Positions 1-11,851 of a stretch of 64,000 bases of DNA are shown piece after piece. The translations under genes were made by a program, and so were the position numbers. The first letter of the stretch is position 1, and each line of letters opens with the position of its first letter. The notes under the pieces were generated by a model that was given only the letters and a program-made list of their open reading frames with translations, was not told the DNA's origin and made no database searches. Source of the DNA: Coprinus comatus (Eukaryota > Basidiomycota > Agaricomycetes > Agaricales > Agaricaceae); the NCBI GenBank assembly GCA_034638255.1, contig JAWPGT010000001.1:2480001-2544000 (forward strand), given 5' to 3'.

Positions 1-434
1 AGGGTTTTTACTTTACTTTTTCTCGAAAACTTGGGGTTTTACTCTGAGACCAACATCATTAAAGTAAAGCTTTTTTTCAGTACTTTTAATTACAAAGCTT
101 CAGTATTAGATTTTTTCGGTTTAATAGCTTCAGTAGATATTTATCATAAAACTTTGCAGAAGGGTCTCAGGGTTTCGTTTCCGCATTTTAGTGAGAGTGA
201 CCAAGTATTGATGAATGTTTTTCATCAACCCATCGTCATTAGAGAAGAAGAAGCATCAACAAAAAACGTTCGAGTCTTTCTGACAGATTTCTGATTTGTT
301 TTTACCTTTTTTTTTTTTTTTTTTTTGATTTACGGCCTTCTTTATCCCTTCATCTACCTATCAATATCTTCTGTCTGTACATATTTCATGTTAGATCACT
401 TTTATTATTAATTCACACTCGGTATATTCGTGCT

Positions 435-490
435 GAAAATACATAAAGAGCTCTATTGTGCCAGGCTTGAAAGAAAATACATAAAGAGCT
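435..490 (+). repeat. Short direct repeat, 18 bp, two copies
   Basis: The 18-mer GAAAATACATAAAGAGCT occurs exactly at 435-452 and again at 473-490, 38 bp apart start to start. A smaller repeat of the unit AAGTTCTTTGACA follows near 700-731. No function is evident; replication slippage is the simplest explanation. Confidence 0.8.
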
Positions 491-2077
491 ACAACTATAT
501 GACGAGGATGATGACAACATGAATAAAGAAAGGCATTTGAAAAGACAATATAAATAGATTAGACTCTTGTTCCTGTAAAACTTCTAACATTTTCAGAAAT
601 AACAAAGTGTATCTTTGTCTAAAGTGTTTCTTGCGCGGTATAGAAAGGTTCCAAGAGGTCAATAAAACAAATTAAAAGCCTTCAACAAAAGAAGTGGTAA
701 AAGTTCTTTGACAGTGGAAAGTTCTTTGACATCAAAGATCTTGTCATAGACAAGAGAGCGTCTTCTTGACAGTGAAGGATGATAAATTACACACAGAAAA
801 GAAGTGTATCCCCTATCCCTTTAACCCTGAACCTGGTCAGGGGATTGGTGTAACGGGCGCATCACCACCCTTGACAATCTTATCAACTTTATTTGGTGTA
901 GACAAACATTTCGGACATTTACATAACAATTGTCTTTAGTTTTGCATTTTTCTACCTCGAATCGAGAGTCTGTGCAGACTGAATATCTGACTGAACTGCG
1001 TAAGACTACCTTGTAACACTAGCATGTTACAATCGGTCAGGTCAGGACAGTTGAATTTTGTTAAAAAAAAAAACCCTTCACAAACTCACAATACGACTGA
1101 ACCGTTGAACTAATCAAATCACAGGTTGAGCTGTGCATTAATCATAAAAAAAAAACCTAACCTAAGTATATACAAAAGTATCTATTCAAAGTAAGAAGTT
1201 CAACGTTCCAACTTTCTAAAACCAAGAAAATAGAAACCAAGAAATCAAAACCAAGGAAAAGAAATCGAAAAAGTATAACGAAGAGAAGCGGAATTTAATT
1301 CATAAATGAGGTAAAGGAGACGAAACTCATAAAACATCCAGTTCCAGCCCCAGCTCCAGATCTAGCTCCAGCATCGATTAATGTCAAAGTTAATGAACAA
1401 CTGTCAACAATCATAAGACCCATCAACCGAAAACTAGTACTCATTGACAATGTCAATGAATCACTGAACGACGTTGAGCCTAAGGCCTAAAAGTCAAGTT
1501 GGTTCTGGAACGGTTCACCAAACATTCAAATGTCAAATGAAACCAGAACCAGAACCAGCATAACGAGAAAAATCGCGAACACATTGAGAAACAAGGAAAA
1601 AAAGAAGAAAAAACCGACTGAGAAAAAGACGAAAAGAAAAAAAAATGAGTTATTGAATGTTTAGGATGCAATAATTGAATCAGAATAAAATGATTGATCG
1701 ATCGAAGAAACAAAAAGAAAGAGAAAGAGGGAGAGAAACTTGAAAAAAAAAAAAAAGAGCATCATAAAACGTCGTTGTTGAAAACATTTTTTTTTTGTTT
1801 TGTGTAGGTTTGATTTAATTCCTCACGCAGTTCCAAACCTAAAAAAAAAAAAAAGATAAAAAAAAGAAAACTGCATATAATTGACGAGTATAAGCAGAAG
1901 CAGAAAACAAACAAACAAAAAAAACCATTCTCGTGTCCACTCCTTCTATCACTCATCCCAAGAGAGTCGGAAAAAAAAAATCCACTTCAACGCTTCAAGC
2001 ATCAGCTTCAACACAGACAAATATGTCCGACCAATACACTCTACAACCACCACCTCATGATCTCATGCACACCGAAC

Positions 2078-2108
2078 CCATATCCATATCCATATCCATA
2101 TCCATATC
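2078..2108 (+). repeat. Hexanucleotide microsatellite (CCATAT)n
   Basis: About five near-perfect tandem CCATAT units lie just beyond the 3' end of the PSD coding region. Read forward they give alternating Ile-Ser, which creates a spurious short open frame. Confidence 0.85.
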
Positions 2109-2158
2109 AACTTCTAATCCTTCTTCCCTTCCCATTCACTCTTCCTCCTCCCTAACTA

Positions 2159-4447
2159 CTACTTACTCTCACCATCCCCATCCTTCTTTGTAACCCCAAC
2201 CAAATCACCCAACCTCTCACCAACCCTAACCTTCTCTCCCACATTCCTACAAAACTCAAAATTCTTAGGAGCCTCAAAAACCAGCACAATAGTACTACCC
2301 AAACAAAACCCTCCCATTTCTTGTGATTTTAATAATGGTTGACCTTTTAATATTGATGAAGCTTTGTAATAGGTTGCTTCTGTGTATGTTCCTATTGGTG
2401 GAAGTTTACGTTTTGATTTAGGTTGTGTAGGAGAGGTGGAAGTTGAGGGAGGTGATGATGGTGATGATGGAGATAACGATGATGACGAAGAAGACGGTGA
2501 AGATGAAGACGAAGGCGATATTGAAGACGATGTGGAAGAAGAAGAGTAGTTGGAGGGGTGAGGATAATGAGGTTCATTAGTTCTCAAATCCTTATCAAAA
2601 TTCAATATTATAGATCCAACATTAGTAGCACCAACAGGAACCATTGAAAAAAAACCATATTTCCAACGTCCTAATAATGATACTCGTTCATTTAGAATGA
2701 ATAGATTTTGAAGTCGTTTGGCTATGTATGGAGATACCGAGAATAATTCACCTAAATTTTAATTTAATTAAATGAGTTTATAGAAATAGCAAATGGAAAC
2801 GTACCAATGAAATGTCTTCTCTTTTCAACAACCCATGCTGTAGGACTATGGAATCGATGATAATCACCAGGAGCTAAATAAATGACAGTGAAGAATAAAT
2901 CGTTTCCTGGTCTTAATTTTTTTGTTGATGAGGTGTTGAGACTTTGTTTACGTTCTACCATTGTTTTTCCATTCCCAATTCCATTCCCAATTCCGTTACC
3001 GTTTGCACTCCCGTTACCATTCCTAGTCCCGTTACCCATTTCGATAGCGACGGAAGTATCATGAACGATAGTTTCTTTCATATCTTGAGTCGATGTTGGA
3101 ATTATAGATGCATCAATTTGAGCTCCGTATTTCTTTGGTTTTTCATGGGGATGGATAACATTTGGATTAGGTGATGAAGGAATTGAAGATGGGGATAGGG
3201 GTGTTGATATACCCGAAGATGAATTCGAAGAAATCGAAGAATCATCATCACCAATAAGTTGTTCCAAAGAATATTCAATCCCATTTAAATTTGCGAATTC
3301 ATGATGATCCACAATTTCCATACGTCCATGACCGTGGCCTTGGTGATGATGAGTTTCATCATCAAAATGAATAACCAAACTTTCTTGACTTCCATTTGGT
3401 TTTTCAACTCCTAATAAAGCGTCAAGTGAATAAGAAATTCCTTTAACTTGTTCCACTCTCATATTCCTAATATCTTTTCCTTTCACTTTTTTTCTACTTC
3501 TCCTCCTTCAATACCATCATCATCGTCACCGTCATCATGATCAATTTCAACCTTTCCAAAATGTAAAATCCTTCCATCAGCAGGAGAAACCAAAACCGCA
3601 TCATCAACAGGTCTAACACCATCCTTCAACTTCCTATAAAAGAAATCCCCAAGCGAAACATAAGATTCCAAAGTTGGTGGATCTATTTCTTCAAGATTAC
3701 AACCAAAAGCATAGGCGTAAAGTTTGAAACCATAAGGTCGGAACCAAATTGGTAATTCCAAAGAATTCAAGTAACCCCATAAACGTGAAACATTGCGTAA
3801 TGGTAATGCTCCAAGGACGTGTACCTATTTTGTTTGTTTGTTTTCTTAGTACAACGTGGTGGAAGAGAAGGAAAGGAAAAAAAAAAACTAACCTGCCATG
3901 GACCTTTAAGTCTAATAACTTCAACACCATTTTCATCTACTTCAACTTCTGGTTCTCCATGATCATGACCAAGTCTTTCGCGTTTTGATTTACGACGATA
4001 TTGAATAGCGACTAGTAATAAAGCGCCAACAGCAATTGGTAAAGGATACCATTTTGTAGGTGTTTCAGTCCATGCGTTTACCAATTTACCTTTTGAGAGA
4101 GGGGGAGGAGGGAGGTGACACGTTGTCAGTTACATGGTGGAATGGGTAGAGAAGAAAGAAAATAACATACGATAAAGGGGTACACCAGAACCAGGTGGTA
4201 AACCCATACCTCCCATACCCATACCACCACCAGCACCATTTTCTGCACTAGACTTTCCAGTAGAATAAGCCCTTCTTAAGCCTTGAGTCTTAACAGACCT
4301 AATAAGAGCCGAAGTCTTATTAGTACTATGAACCCAACATTTTGCAAAAGCGTTTGAAGCAGTTGCGGAAGAGGCGTTTAAGACTCTAGAAGCAGCGTAT
4401 AAAGGCTTTTTGCCTTTTGTTAATAGAGTTTTTCTTGAAAAGTACAT
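2159..4447 (-). CDS. PSD1: Phosphatidylserine decarboxylase proenzyme, mitochondrial PSD1 type
   Basis: Decarboxylates phosphatidylserine to phosphatidylethanolamine in the inner mitochondrial membrane; family members self-cleave at LGST to form the pyruvoyl group. Four exons are read: 4447-4171, 4089-3893, 3824-2805 and 2751-2159. The N-terminus is basic and Ser/Ala-rich (a likely presequence), followed by one hydrophobic segment ([15 protein letters not shown]). Conserved blocks are [26 protein letters not shown] (about 2842-2865), [11 protein letters not shown] and the cleavage site LGST at 2291-2302. Ser-rich and acidic low-complexity inserts interrupt the core, one just upstream of LGST. 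The frame breaks at a T7 tract (3487-3493; A7 in the mRNA): one more A would join VEKK to the next conserved segment, [16 protein letters not shown]. An upstream in-frame ATG at 4576 exists; I prefer 4447 because it gives the better targeting sequence. It is divergent from UTP18. Confidence 0.93.
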
Positions 4448-5035
4448 GAGGAGTTGTTGGTCATGGAAAGAAAGAAAAGGAGAGAGAAGGAAAAAGCGTA
4501 CGAGTGATTGGTTTGTGTTGACCCTATTATTTGTACAGGCGCTATTAGTCTCACACGATTCATCATTTTTCTTCAATTTCTAGTTATTTCTTTCTTCAAC
4601 CGTGCACTCAAAGAGATGGAAGGAGGATGGAGAAGAGCGGATAAATATTGTATTCTTTTTTCTTTCTATGTATATAATAAACACAGTTGGCTACGGATGT
4701 GGGAGTCTATTTGTCAGGTTGCGTTTGATCGAAGCCGCAACTCTGCTCCACATTTTAAAACAAATCATTTCCCTTTACTTATGAAGTATATTAAAACTCT
4801 CATCATCTAACGTCTTGAGGAGGAGGAGGAGAGGAGGAGAGAGAGAGAGAGAGAGATAAAGGATTTATTGACCATGTGATAGGCCATGCGTTGCCTCGGC
4901 AGCCTTGCTGGCAAATGATTCAGAACATCCAAAAGGGGTTAGGCCTCTGTACCACTTGCCAAAGTCACGTGAACCTGTATTAGGTTTTCTTCATCGCCCG
5001 TTCCAACCAAAAAAAAACGAAATCAAGCTACTCTA
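4448..5035. promoter_or_regulatory. Shared divergent promoter region, PSD1 / UTP18
   Basis: About 590 bp separate the two start codons. The interval holds a GA microsatellite (about 4818-4857), a CTCATC element (4799-4804, reverse complement of the PAC core GATGAG linked in yeast to ribosome-biogenesis genes) and a CACGTG palindrome (4966-4971) 65 bp upstream of the UTP18 ATG. That these motifs act here is inference from yeast; only their presence is seen. Confidence 0.45.
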
Positions 5036-8000
5036 ATGGCAAAAACACCAAGGAAGAAACAACGATTGGATAAAAATGAACCATTAGGTTCAAAAGCTAC
5101 TTTGGAAAGGTTGTTGGATGAAGAAAGTAAAGATGACGAAGAGAGAAAGTTGGAGAGTATGCTTTTTGGTGTTCCTTATGTTCCTTCAACCAACAAGAAT
5201 AACAAGAAAAAGAACAAAGAGTTGAATTTGGAGTTGAATTTTGGTGGTGGAGGTGGAGGAGGAGAAGAGGATGGTGGAAGACCTATGGCCAATCTACTTG
5301 ATTCAGATTTATTCTTCGTTGATGCTCCTCAAGTCATTCAAGAAGAAAACGAAAACGAGTCTCAATCTAATTCCGACCAATCCGAATCTGACTCTCAACC
5401 ATCATATGCCTCTGATGACTCTGACTCTGACTCTGACTCTGAAGAAGTAACATCAAGAATACCAACAACAACCAAAAAATCAGCATGGACAGATCCATCT
5501 GAATCTACCACAAATTCAATATCACTCCTCTCAGGTCCCTCTCGACTTCGCAAACTTCGAATTTCACAAACAGAAGATCAAATTTCAGAAAAAGATTACG
5601 AATCTCGATTACGCGTTCAATTTGAACGTATAAATCCTGAACCTACTTGGGCTAAAAAAGCTCGTAAAAAAGTAAAGGGCGCCGGTATCGCTGGTGGTCA
5701 AGGTGCCAGTGACGATGAAGAAGAAGAAGATGGTGGTGTGATGAAAAGGAAGGAGAGGGAAAAGGAGAACGACTTCAAGACCTATTAACATCCACAACTG
5801 GAATTCTCAAAACCTCACACTCGAATCAACGACACAAATCAAAAAAAATCATACTTCCACAAGGTACACTCTCAATAGAAAGACTTCGAGACGTCAATCT
5901 CTCAACTCAAAATACCAATTCCGGAGAAGTCAAAGTCCTAACATTCCATCCTAATCCTAAAATTCCTATTTTATGTGTTGCTACTGCTGATAGGAGAGTT
6001 CGATTATACAATGTACGTCTCTCTCTCTCTCTCTCATCTTCTTTCATTTCTCTCGCATACACATACATGTTCTTTCATAACAAAAACTAACCAACTTTTT
6101 CTCCCTCTCCCTCCCTCCCTCCCTCTCTCTATACATATATACAGGTAGACGGTCATACTTCACCACTTCTACAAACCCTACACATCCCCTCACTTCCACA
6201 AACATCAACAACATCAACACTATTCCATCCATCCGGTAAATCAATCTTACTCTCCGGTCCACGTCCATTTTTCTTTACACATGATTTACAAACTGGTATA
6301 ACTACAAGATATGATCGTGGTTTATGGGGTGGTAATTCTATGTTTAATTTGGATTCTAATACTAGTTGTTTAACTAAAAGACGATCTACTCGTGGTTCTG
6401 GTGGAAATGGAAATGGAAATGGAAATGGAAGAGGAGGAGAAGGAAATGGTATTGATATAGTACATATGACTTCATTTTCAAATGATGGTGATATGTTAGC
6501 TGTTGCAGCAGGTAAAGGTTCACAAATTCATTTATTAGATTGGAAATCTGGTGCTGGTCAAGTTATTGGTACTTTAAAATGTGGTGGAAGTGGTGGAGGT
6601 GGGAGTGTTAAAGGGATTTATTGGTTTGATTCTCTATCATCGTTATCGAATAATTCAGGTTCGGTACTAGGAGGAGGAGAAGGAAGGATTTTGGGTGAAG
6701 GATCAGGATCAGGATTAGGAGGATATGGATCGACTTTGACAAAAAAACATTTAGCAGTTCTTACTTCGGATTCTGAAGTTTATATTTGGGATGTTGGAGA
6801 AAGGAAGTGTGTGAATAGGTGGATTGATCATGGTGGTTTTAGGAATTCAGCTAGAGTTTTAGGTGCTTTTAATCCTTCTCAATCCTCATCCTCATCATCA
6901 TCATACATCATCATACTCTTCTTCATCGCAGAAATCATGGATGGCTATAGGATCTTCATCGGGATATGTAAACTTGTACGATTCATCTGCATTTTCTACA
7001 ACTTCTTCAATAACTGGGTCTACCACAATGGAAATGGAAATGGGAATGGGAATGGGAATGGGAGGAGGAGGGAAACCGAAAGTTGTAAAGGAGATTGCGA
7101 ATTTGAATACTCCGGTGGATGTTGTTAGGTTTAATAGGGATGGTCAGGTTATGTGTGTGGCTAGTAAAGAGAAGAAGGATTCGTTGCGATTGGTATGTGA
7201 TTTTTTCTTTCTTTGTTTTTTTTTTTTTTTTTGGATTTCTGGATTGGGTTCGAATTGGATTTTGGTTTTTTTTTTTCTTTTGGAACGGAGGGGGGTTGGA
7301 ATGTTTGGAGACGTATTCATACCCGTCTCCTTTTTTTTTGTTCAACTTTTTGCGTTTGGTTTATTTCTTTCTCTCTGCTCTACGAAAGATCGTTCCGGTT
7401 CAGGTTCCAGAGGGGGGGGGAAATAGTGAATGGTTATGGGTATGGGTGTGGGAATGGCTATTTTTTTTTTACACCCAATACCCATCCAACACCCATCCTT
7501 GACATTCACATTATTGTCGATGAAAAACAAGGTCCTAGGAGACCAACACTCCATTATCACGTTTGTGATATTGATATTTGTTTTCCCTCTATTCGAGTAT
7601 TGGTGTGAAGATATGTGTTACACCTTTTTTGGTTTATAGTGCCGTGCAATTTGGGAGAGGGAGTGGGGGGATTTTGTATTATATTTTTTTAATTTGACTT
7701 TTCTTCGTTTTTTTCTTCTGTTTGGCTCTTCGCTACCTCCCCTCCTTTTTTCTTTTCTGTTATCATTACCTTCTATGTTTATATTTATCTCTCCCTCCCT
7801 CCGTATTTCCTGTTTTTTTTTTTGTCTCTGGAGTTGTGGCTTGTGGTAGTGAATGTTTACGTGTTCTCGTTCTCATACTCGTTCTCCTTCTTTTTTTTAT
7901 TGTTCAATTTTTTGTTCTATTCCGTTTTAGTTCCTAGTTTCTCTTCCTATTCCAAAATTTGTTTCGAGGGACGGGGAAATAGTTTCCTTGTACCTCTTTT

Positions 8001-8490
8001 GTTTACTCACTTACGTTCTCCCTTTTTTTTGATCGTGTTATTACTATTATTTATTCATCTCGCTCGTTACGCTTTTTTATCGTCCCACAACAACCATTCA
8101 TTCATTGTTCTTCTGGTTTTTCCGACATTTCTCTCCTTTCCACTTCACTTTTTCTTTCTTCTGTTTCTTTTCCTTTCTATTATATTTCCCTTCCTTCCCT
8201 TCCTTCCCTTACACATTCAACATTCAACATTCTTCTCCCTCCTTATTTTCATTCTAACTCTCATCCTCCCCCGTTCATAATAAAATAAAAAAAAAAAAAA
8301 ACCAACTAACAACTTCTTATAGATCCATCTACCATCAATGACATCATTCTCAAACTGGCCAACTTCAAAAACACCTCTAGGTCACGTATCAGCAGTTGAT
8401 TTCAGTGCTGGAAATGAATATCTGGCTATTGGAAATACTAGAGGAAGAGTTTTGTTGTATTGTTTGAGAGAGTATGCTTCTGGGATTTGA
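5036..8490 (+). CDS. UTP18: U3 snoRNP / small-subunit processome WD-repeat protein UTP18
   Basis: A nucleolar WD40 protein of the SSU processome, needed for 18S rRNA maturation. The acidic, Ser-rich N-terminus contains the LESMLFG motif. The WD region includes VKVLTFHPNPKIPILCVATA, the block DSEVYIWDVGERKCVNR and the C-terminal AVDFSAGNEYLAIGNTRGRV, all matching the known order in UTP18 proteins. Exons read as 5036-6012, 6145-7192 and 8323-8490. Two frame breaks are needed to read the whole protein: one at 5735-5770 (near GGGAAAA at 5757-5763) before ERLQDLLTSTTGIL, and one within a TCA repeat at about 6892-6918 before SWMAIGSSSGYVNLYD. The last intron is 1130 nt, far longer than any other here. 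UTP18 is essential in yeast, so sequence errors are likelier than loss. Confidence 0.9.
7193..8322 (+). other. Long pyrimidine-rich intron of UTP18
   Basis: The donor GTATGT at 7193 follows SLRL and the acceptor ending in TTATAG (8317-8322) precedes IHLPSMTSFSNWP; joining them restores the UTP18 C-terminus in frame. The 1130 nt between are T- and CT-rich throughout, with poly-T runs and many stops. I looked for C/D-box snoRNA boxes and for a hidden exon and saw none that is convincing. Confidence 0.75.
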
Positions 8491-9547
8491 AGCTGAAGTA
8501 TGTAGTAACTTGGGGGGAAGATTAGGGTCTGAGGCCTAAGGTTTGAAAGTTTTCACCACCTCCGGGGGATAAGAATGGGGAGGCTAATATGCGTTATAAA
8601 AGGAAGGGGTTTCTCTTTTTTTTTTCCTCCCTGAGACGATTTACTAAGGGTACCGTGGGTGAATTTCTAAATACAACAGTGTCTGTGTCTGTGTATGCGT
8701 ATATGCTTGTGGTGGTAGATAAACTCATACAAAAATGTTTTGTTTTATTTTGTGTCTCTTTTTTTCGCTTCCTTTAGGTCCTTCTTTCTTGTTTCTGATT
8801 TTTATTGAAAGATGGTCCTAATGTTGCAGCACTAGAATGATAATCAAATACAAGATATTATATCTAATATGAATCAGTACCAGGTAAAAATTGAGAAAAG
8901 AAACAAAGGCAACTCACATCGACAGTGACGGTAAACACTGAAGATGCAAGGAGCCGAAAATTTAATGTTTACGAGAGAACAAGAAGGAAATAGACAGCAA
9001 AGATAAATGAAATAAAGACGGAAAAGTGAGTATCGACAATAATACTTCGACAAATACTAAGTCGCATATTGAACATCATTATAAACATAACTAATAAATG
9101 TCTTATATTGATCACACGCTTGTAGATAAGATGGAAATCTCCCTGTCTTATACCGACATGTTTCTCTTGTTCGTTCCTCAATGTTCCTTTCCCTCTCTCT
9201 TACACAGTAGTGCTACTGCTTAATAGACCGGATCTTGTAGCTGTTTACTCGTTGTTTTCCTTCGTAATAGCCCTCGTTCCTCTACCTTTCTTACAGGGTG
9301 TTATTACGCTGTATGCATATTTCTTTATGCGCGTATAATCTACATAGATTCTAATAGTTCAATCGTTCCAACACCTACAGCGGTGAGCCCATGTTTTTCA
9401 ATCGCCGTTACGACATGTTCTATCTGGTCTATTTCTCACGCCTGAGAGTGCTTGCGTTATACAGTGGTGACCCATTCACTACCAGGACTCCCCCTTTCTT
9501 CACTAGAATCTTGTCAACGCTATACCACAATCTTACTGAGCAGATAT
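8491..9547. other. Intergenic region, nothing recognised
   Basis: About 1 kb between UTP18 and the F-box gene. The first part is T-rich and probably contains the UTP18 3' UTR. No conserved frame is seen on either strand. Confidence 0.6.
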
Positions 9548-11141
9548 ATGGACTCAATCGCAGTCGAGACCTTATGCGAGATTTTCTCACACCTTGATTG
9601 GAGAGGGCTGATGTCCGCAAAACTTGTATGTATACTCTATGGCATGCATGTCAACTCGTTCACAACGCATTTCCAAGACTTGTCGTACCTGGAGAAACGC
9701 ATTGACTGCACGTCATTTCTGGTATCTCAAGATCACAAAACTTCTTTCAGAACCTGGGGTTACGCGTCCGGAGGAACCACTTGCAGACTACACTGTTTCC
9801 GAATTGGAATCGTGGGTAATCAAATGCCTACGAGCTCAAGAGTATTGGACGGTAGAACAATCCAACTCTCGATCTCTCGCATTGGATTACAAAGGCGTGG
9901 TGATACGCAAGTACCAAGGTATCAATCGCGACTTCAATTGGCAGGTACTCTTACCTGGTGGACGATGGGTTTTGACTCATTATGATGATGTATTCCTGAG
10001 TTACGACTTGGAAGACCATATGAATGAGAAAGCCGTGCCTATAAATCCTCATGAATCTCATTCCGAGATTTTCAAGGAAATGTTCGTGGATCTTGAAACA
10101 CTATGGATTGATCCTACAAAGGAAAAACTATCATTGCGCCTAGTATTGCAGTCCGATGTACCCTGGTCAGAGAAAGGTAAGAATTCTGGAGGAGTCAAGA
10201 CTTCATCCTGACCAATTATTAGACAGGGTCTCCATTTAGCAGATTGATCTCGTAGGGCACGGAAAAGAAGCGTCCCTACAAGCCCAACTGATAAAAAAGC
10301 TACAATCAAATCACACTAGAAATACGATGCTGGCGGCAATGACATGCGATCTCTTGGTGGAAAGGTTAATTATTGATTCAGAGGGTCACTCGTGCCACAT
10401 CGATCCCAGTTGCCTCTACCTCACTCGTTATATGGAAATAGCAGAAAGCGAGTACCGAGAAAAGCGCATTCGAGCTCAGTTTATGGAACACGAGGCTGAT
10501 TTAGATTCCCATGGGCCTGTGAGTGTGACGACTTCCCAAATATTTGCAACTCAACTACTAAACTTTTTTGGTAGGCTACGATTCGCATAACTTCGAATAA
10601 TAAAATCATCAGGATTGTAAATGGGTGGATTGAAATTTATGATATACCAGAATCAGGTACCTTCAAATCAACGATACTAACACCGTTACATCGATGTACA
10701 TTCAAACATCTCGACATTTCCTGGTATTTCTCGGAACAATTTGCCTTTCAAAACAACATGTGGCTCGTATATGGCTACCGATCCGAGTTACGCCTTACTC
10801 GATTCTTGGAGAATGGTGATTATGCTTTGAAGACCGTCACGCTTGGCAGCCTCAACACAGATACTCGATGTGAAAATACACTCAGTCTTATTGGGCCTTC
10901 GAGTAGTATAACCGCTGATAGAAACAATTTGGTTTCCATATTCCATTACTCCTGGGATTCAAGCATGAATTGCACCGTGTTTCAACATAAATACATACAC
11001 GGCCTAGAGTTACCTGCGACAGAGTATGAAGTGGAGATCCTGGGGGTAGATGAAAGTAAAGGACGTATCGTTTTAAGAGCGGTAGAATACCGTAAACCTA
11101 CAAGTAAATGCACAATCATTGCTATAGAGTTGATGGGATAG
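9548..11141 (+). CDS. F-box domain protein
   Basis: Probable substrate adaptor of an SCF ubiquitin ligase; the substrate is unknown. The F-box starts at the first Met: MDSIAVETLCEIFSHLDWRG, continuing across a 52-nt intron (9626-9677) into TCRTWRNALTARHFWYLKI, typical F-box spacing. The C-terminal part is a basidiomycete-style region without a named fold (LLPGGRW, DLVGHGKEA, LIGPSSSI, HYSWDSS). Exons are read as 9548-9625, 9678-10176, 10243-10518 and 10575-11141. The intron at 10519-10574 is clean. The one at 10177-10242 has good signals (GTAAG, CTGAC branch site, TTTAGCAG) but leaves the next exon out of frame by one base, so a true indel, an error or different splicing is involved. A decayed paralogue lies at 13150-14629. 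Confidence 0.75.
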
Positions 11142-11851
11142 TCTGTGATTTTTTGTTGATTTCAACTTCAAAATATTCGGTGGGGTAAGTACCTTTGTTA
11201 TTTGTACTATTGCTGTGATACGTACATCTTCTCATTTTTGTTATTTTATTCAATCCTTAGACTCGAAGTCGTTTTTTATTATTTGTTGTTGGATTGCTTG
11301 CTTCCATATAGGTACAAAGTATATATACGCTTCCACTAAGGATTTTGAACATCTCATTCGTCGTCCCTACCAATAACCAAAACAGTACGCGCTTAAAATA
11401 GAAACCTAGGCAGATTTTTCCTTATATCTAATTCGCACCTAAGGCCTAAGACATCAAGAATCAAAATTACAAAGTTCTCTCTCAAAGCTCAAACTAATCC
11501 TATGAGAAAAGAAAACTTCTATAAATCTCTGATCATAAGGCGATTTGTAGCAGGAAACAGTGAAAGGATTTGATATCTAAAAGATCAGATTGTTTCTTCA
11601 ACTTCAGCCGAGAGCCCCTCCAGAGTCCATACTTGACAAACAGTCTCCTCCTCCTCCTCCTCCTCCTCCTCCTCCTCCTCCTCCTCCTCAATTACCCCAT
11701 CACTCAGCTATATCTCCGATCATGTCTAGTGAATTTCCACCTCGTAGCCACCCTTTCTCTCTTGATATGACCGGACTCAGGACTCAGGGCAAAAAAACGC
11801 GATCAACCAACGTTATAAAATTTTCGGATGTAATTACTTTATAATGGGATT
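11142..11851. other. Intergenic region with a CTC microsatellite
   Basis: No supported gene. The only long frame (about 11590-11844) is created by the CTC tract and has no ATG before it. The Pro-rich peptide it would encode matches nothing I know. Confidence 0.6.
11644..11690 (+). repeat. Trinucleotide microsatellite (CTC)n
   Basis: About 15 uninterrupted TCC/CTC units. It would encode poly-Pro, poly-Leu or poly-Ser depending on frame, and accounts for overlapping spurious open frames. Confidence 0.95.

Larger units (their letters stand above)
1..2158. other. Intergenic region, no gene supported
   Basis: No convincing gene is seen here. Open frames are short, have no family resemblance and mostly depend on non-ATG starts. 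From about 1200 to 1980 the plus strand is strongly purine-rich (runs of A and GA-rich blocks), so it reads as T/C-rich on the minus strand, which is the coding strand of the neighbouring PSD gene; it may hold that gene's 3' flank. A 57-codon ATG frame at 2023-2193 is mostly a translated hexanucleotide repeat. Confidence 0.6.

Noticed and set aside
2023..2193. Plus-strand ATG frame overlapping the PSD 3' end
   Set aside because: Most of it is a translated CCATAT repeat; no family resemblance and no splice-extended continuation.
7250..7262. tRNA B-box-like GGTTCGAATTGG in the UTP18 intron
   Set aside because: No matching A box, no acceptor or T-stem pairing.
6863..7426. Separate gene suggested by a second long frame in UTP18
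   Set aside because: It encodes the next WD segment of UTP18 and reflects a frame break, not another gene.
7213..8280. Several hydrophobic plus-strand frames in the UTP18 intron
   Set aside because: They are translations of T/CT-rich sequence (Phe/Leu/Ser runs) without motifs.
11590..11844. Pro-rich frame across the CTC microsatellite
   Set aside because: Produced by the repeat; no ATG before the repeat and no conserved flanks.
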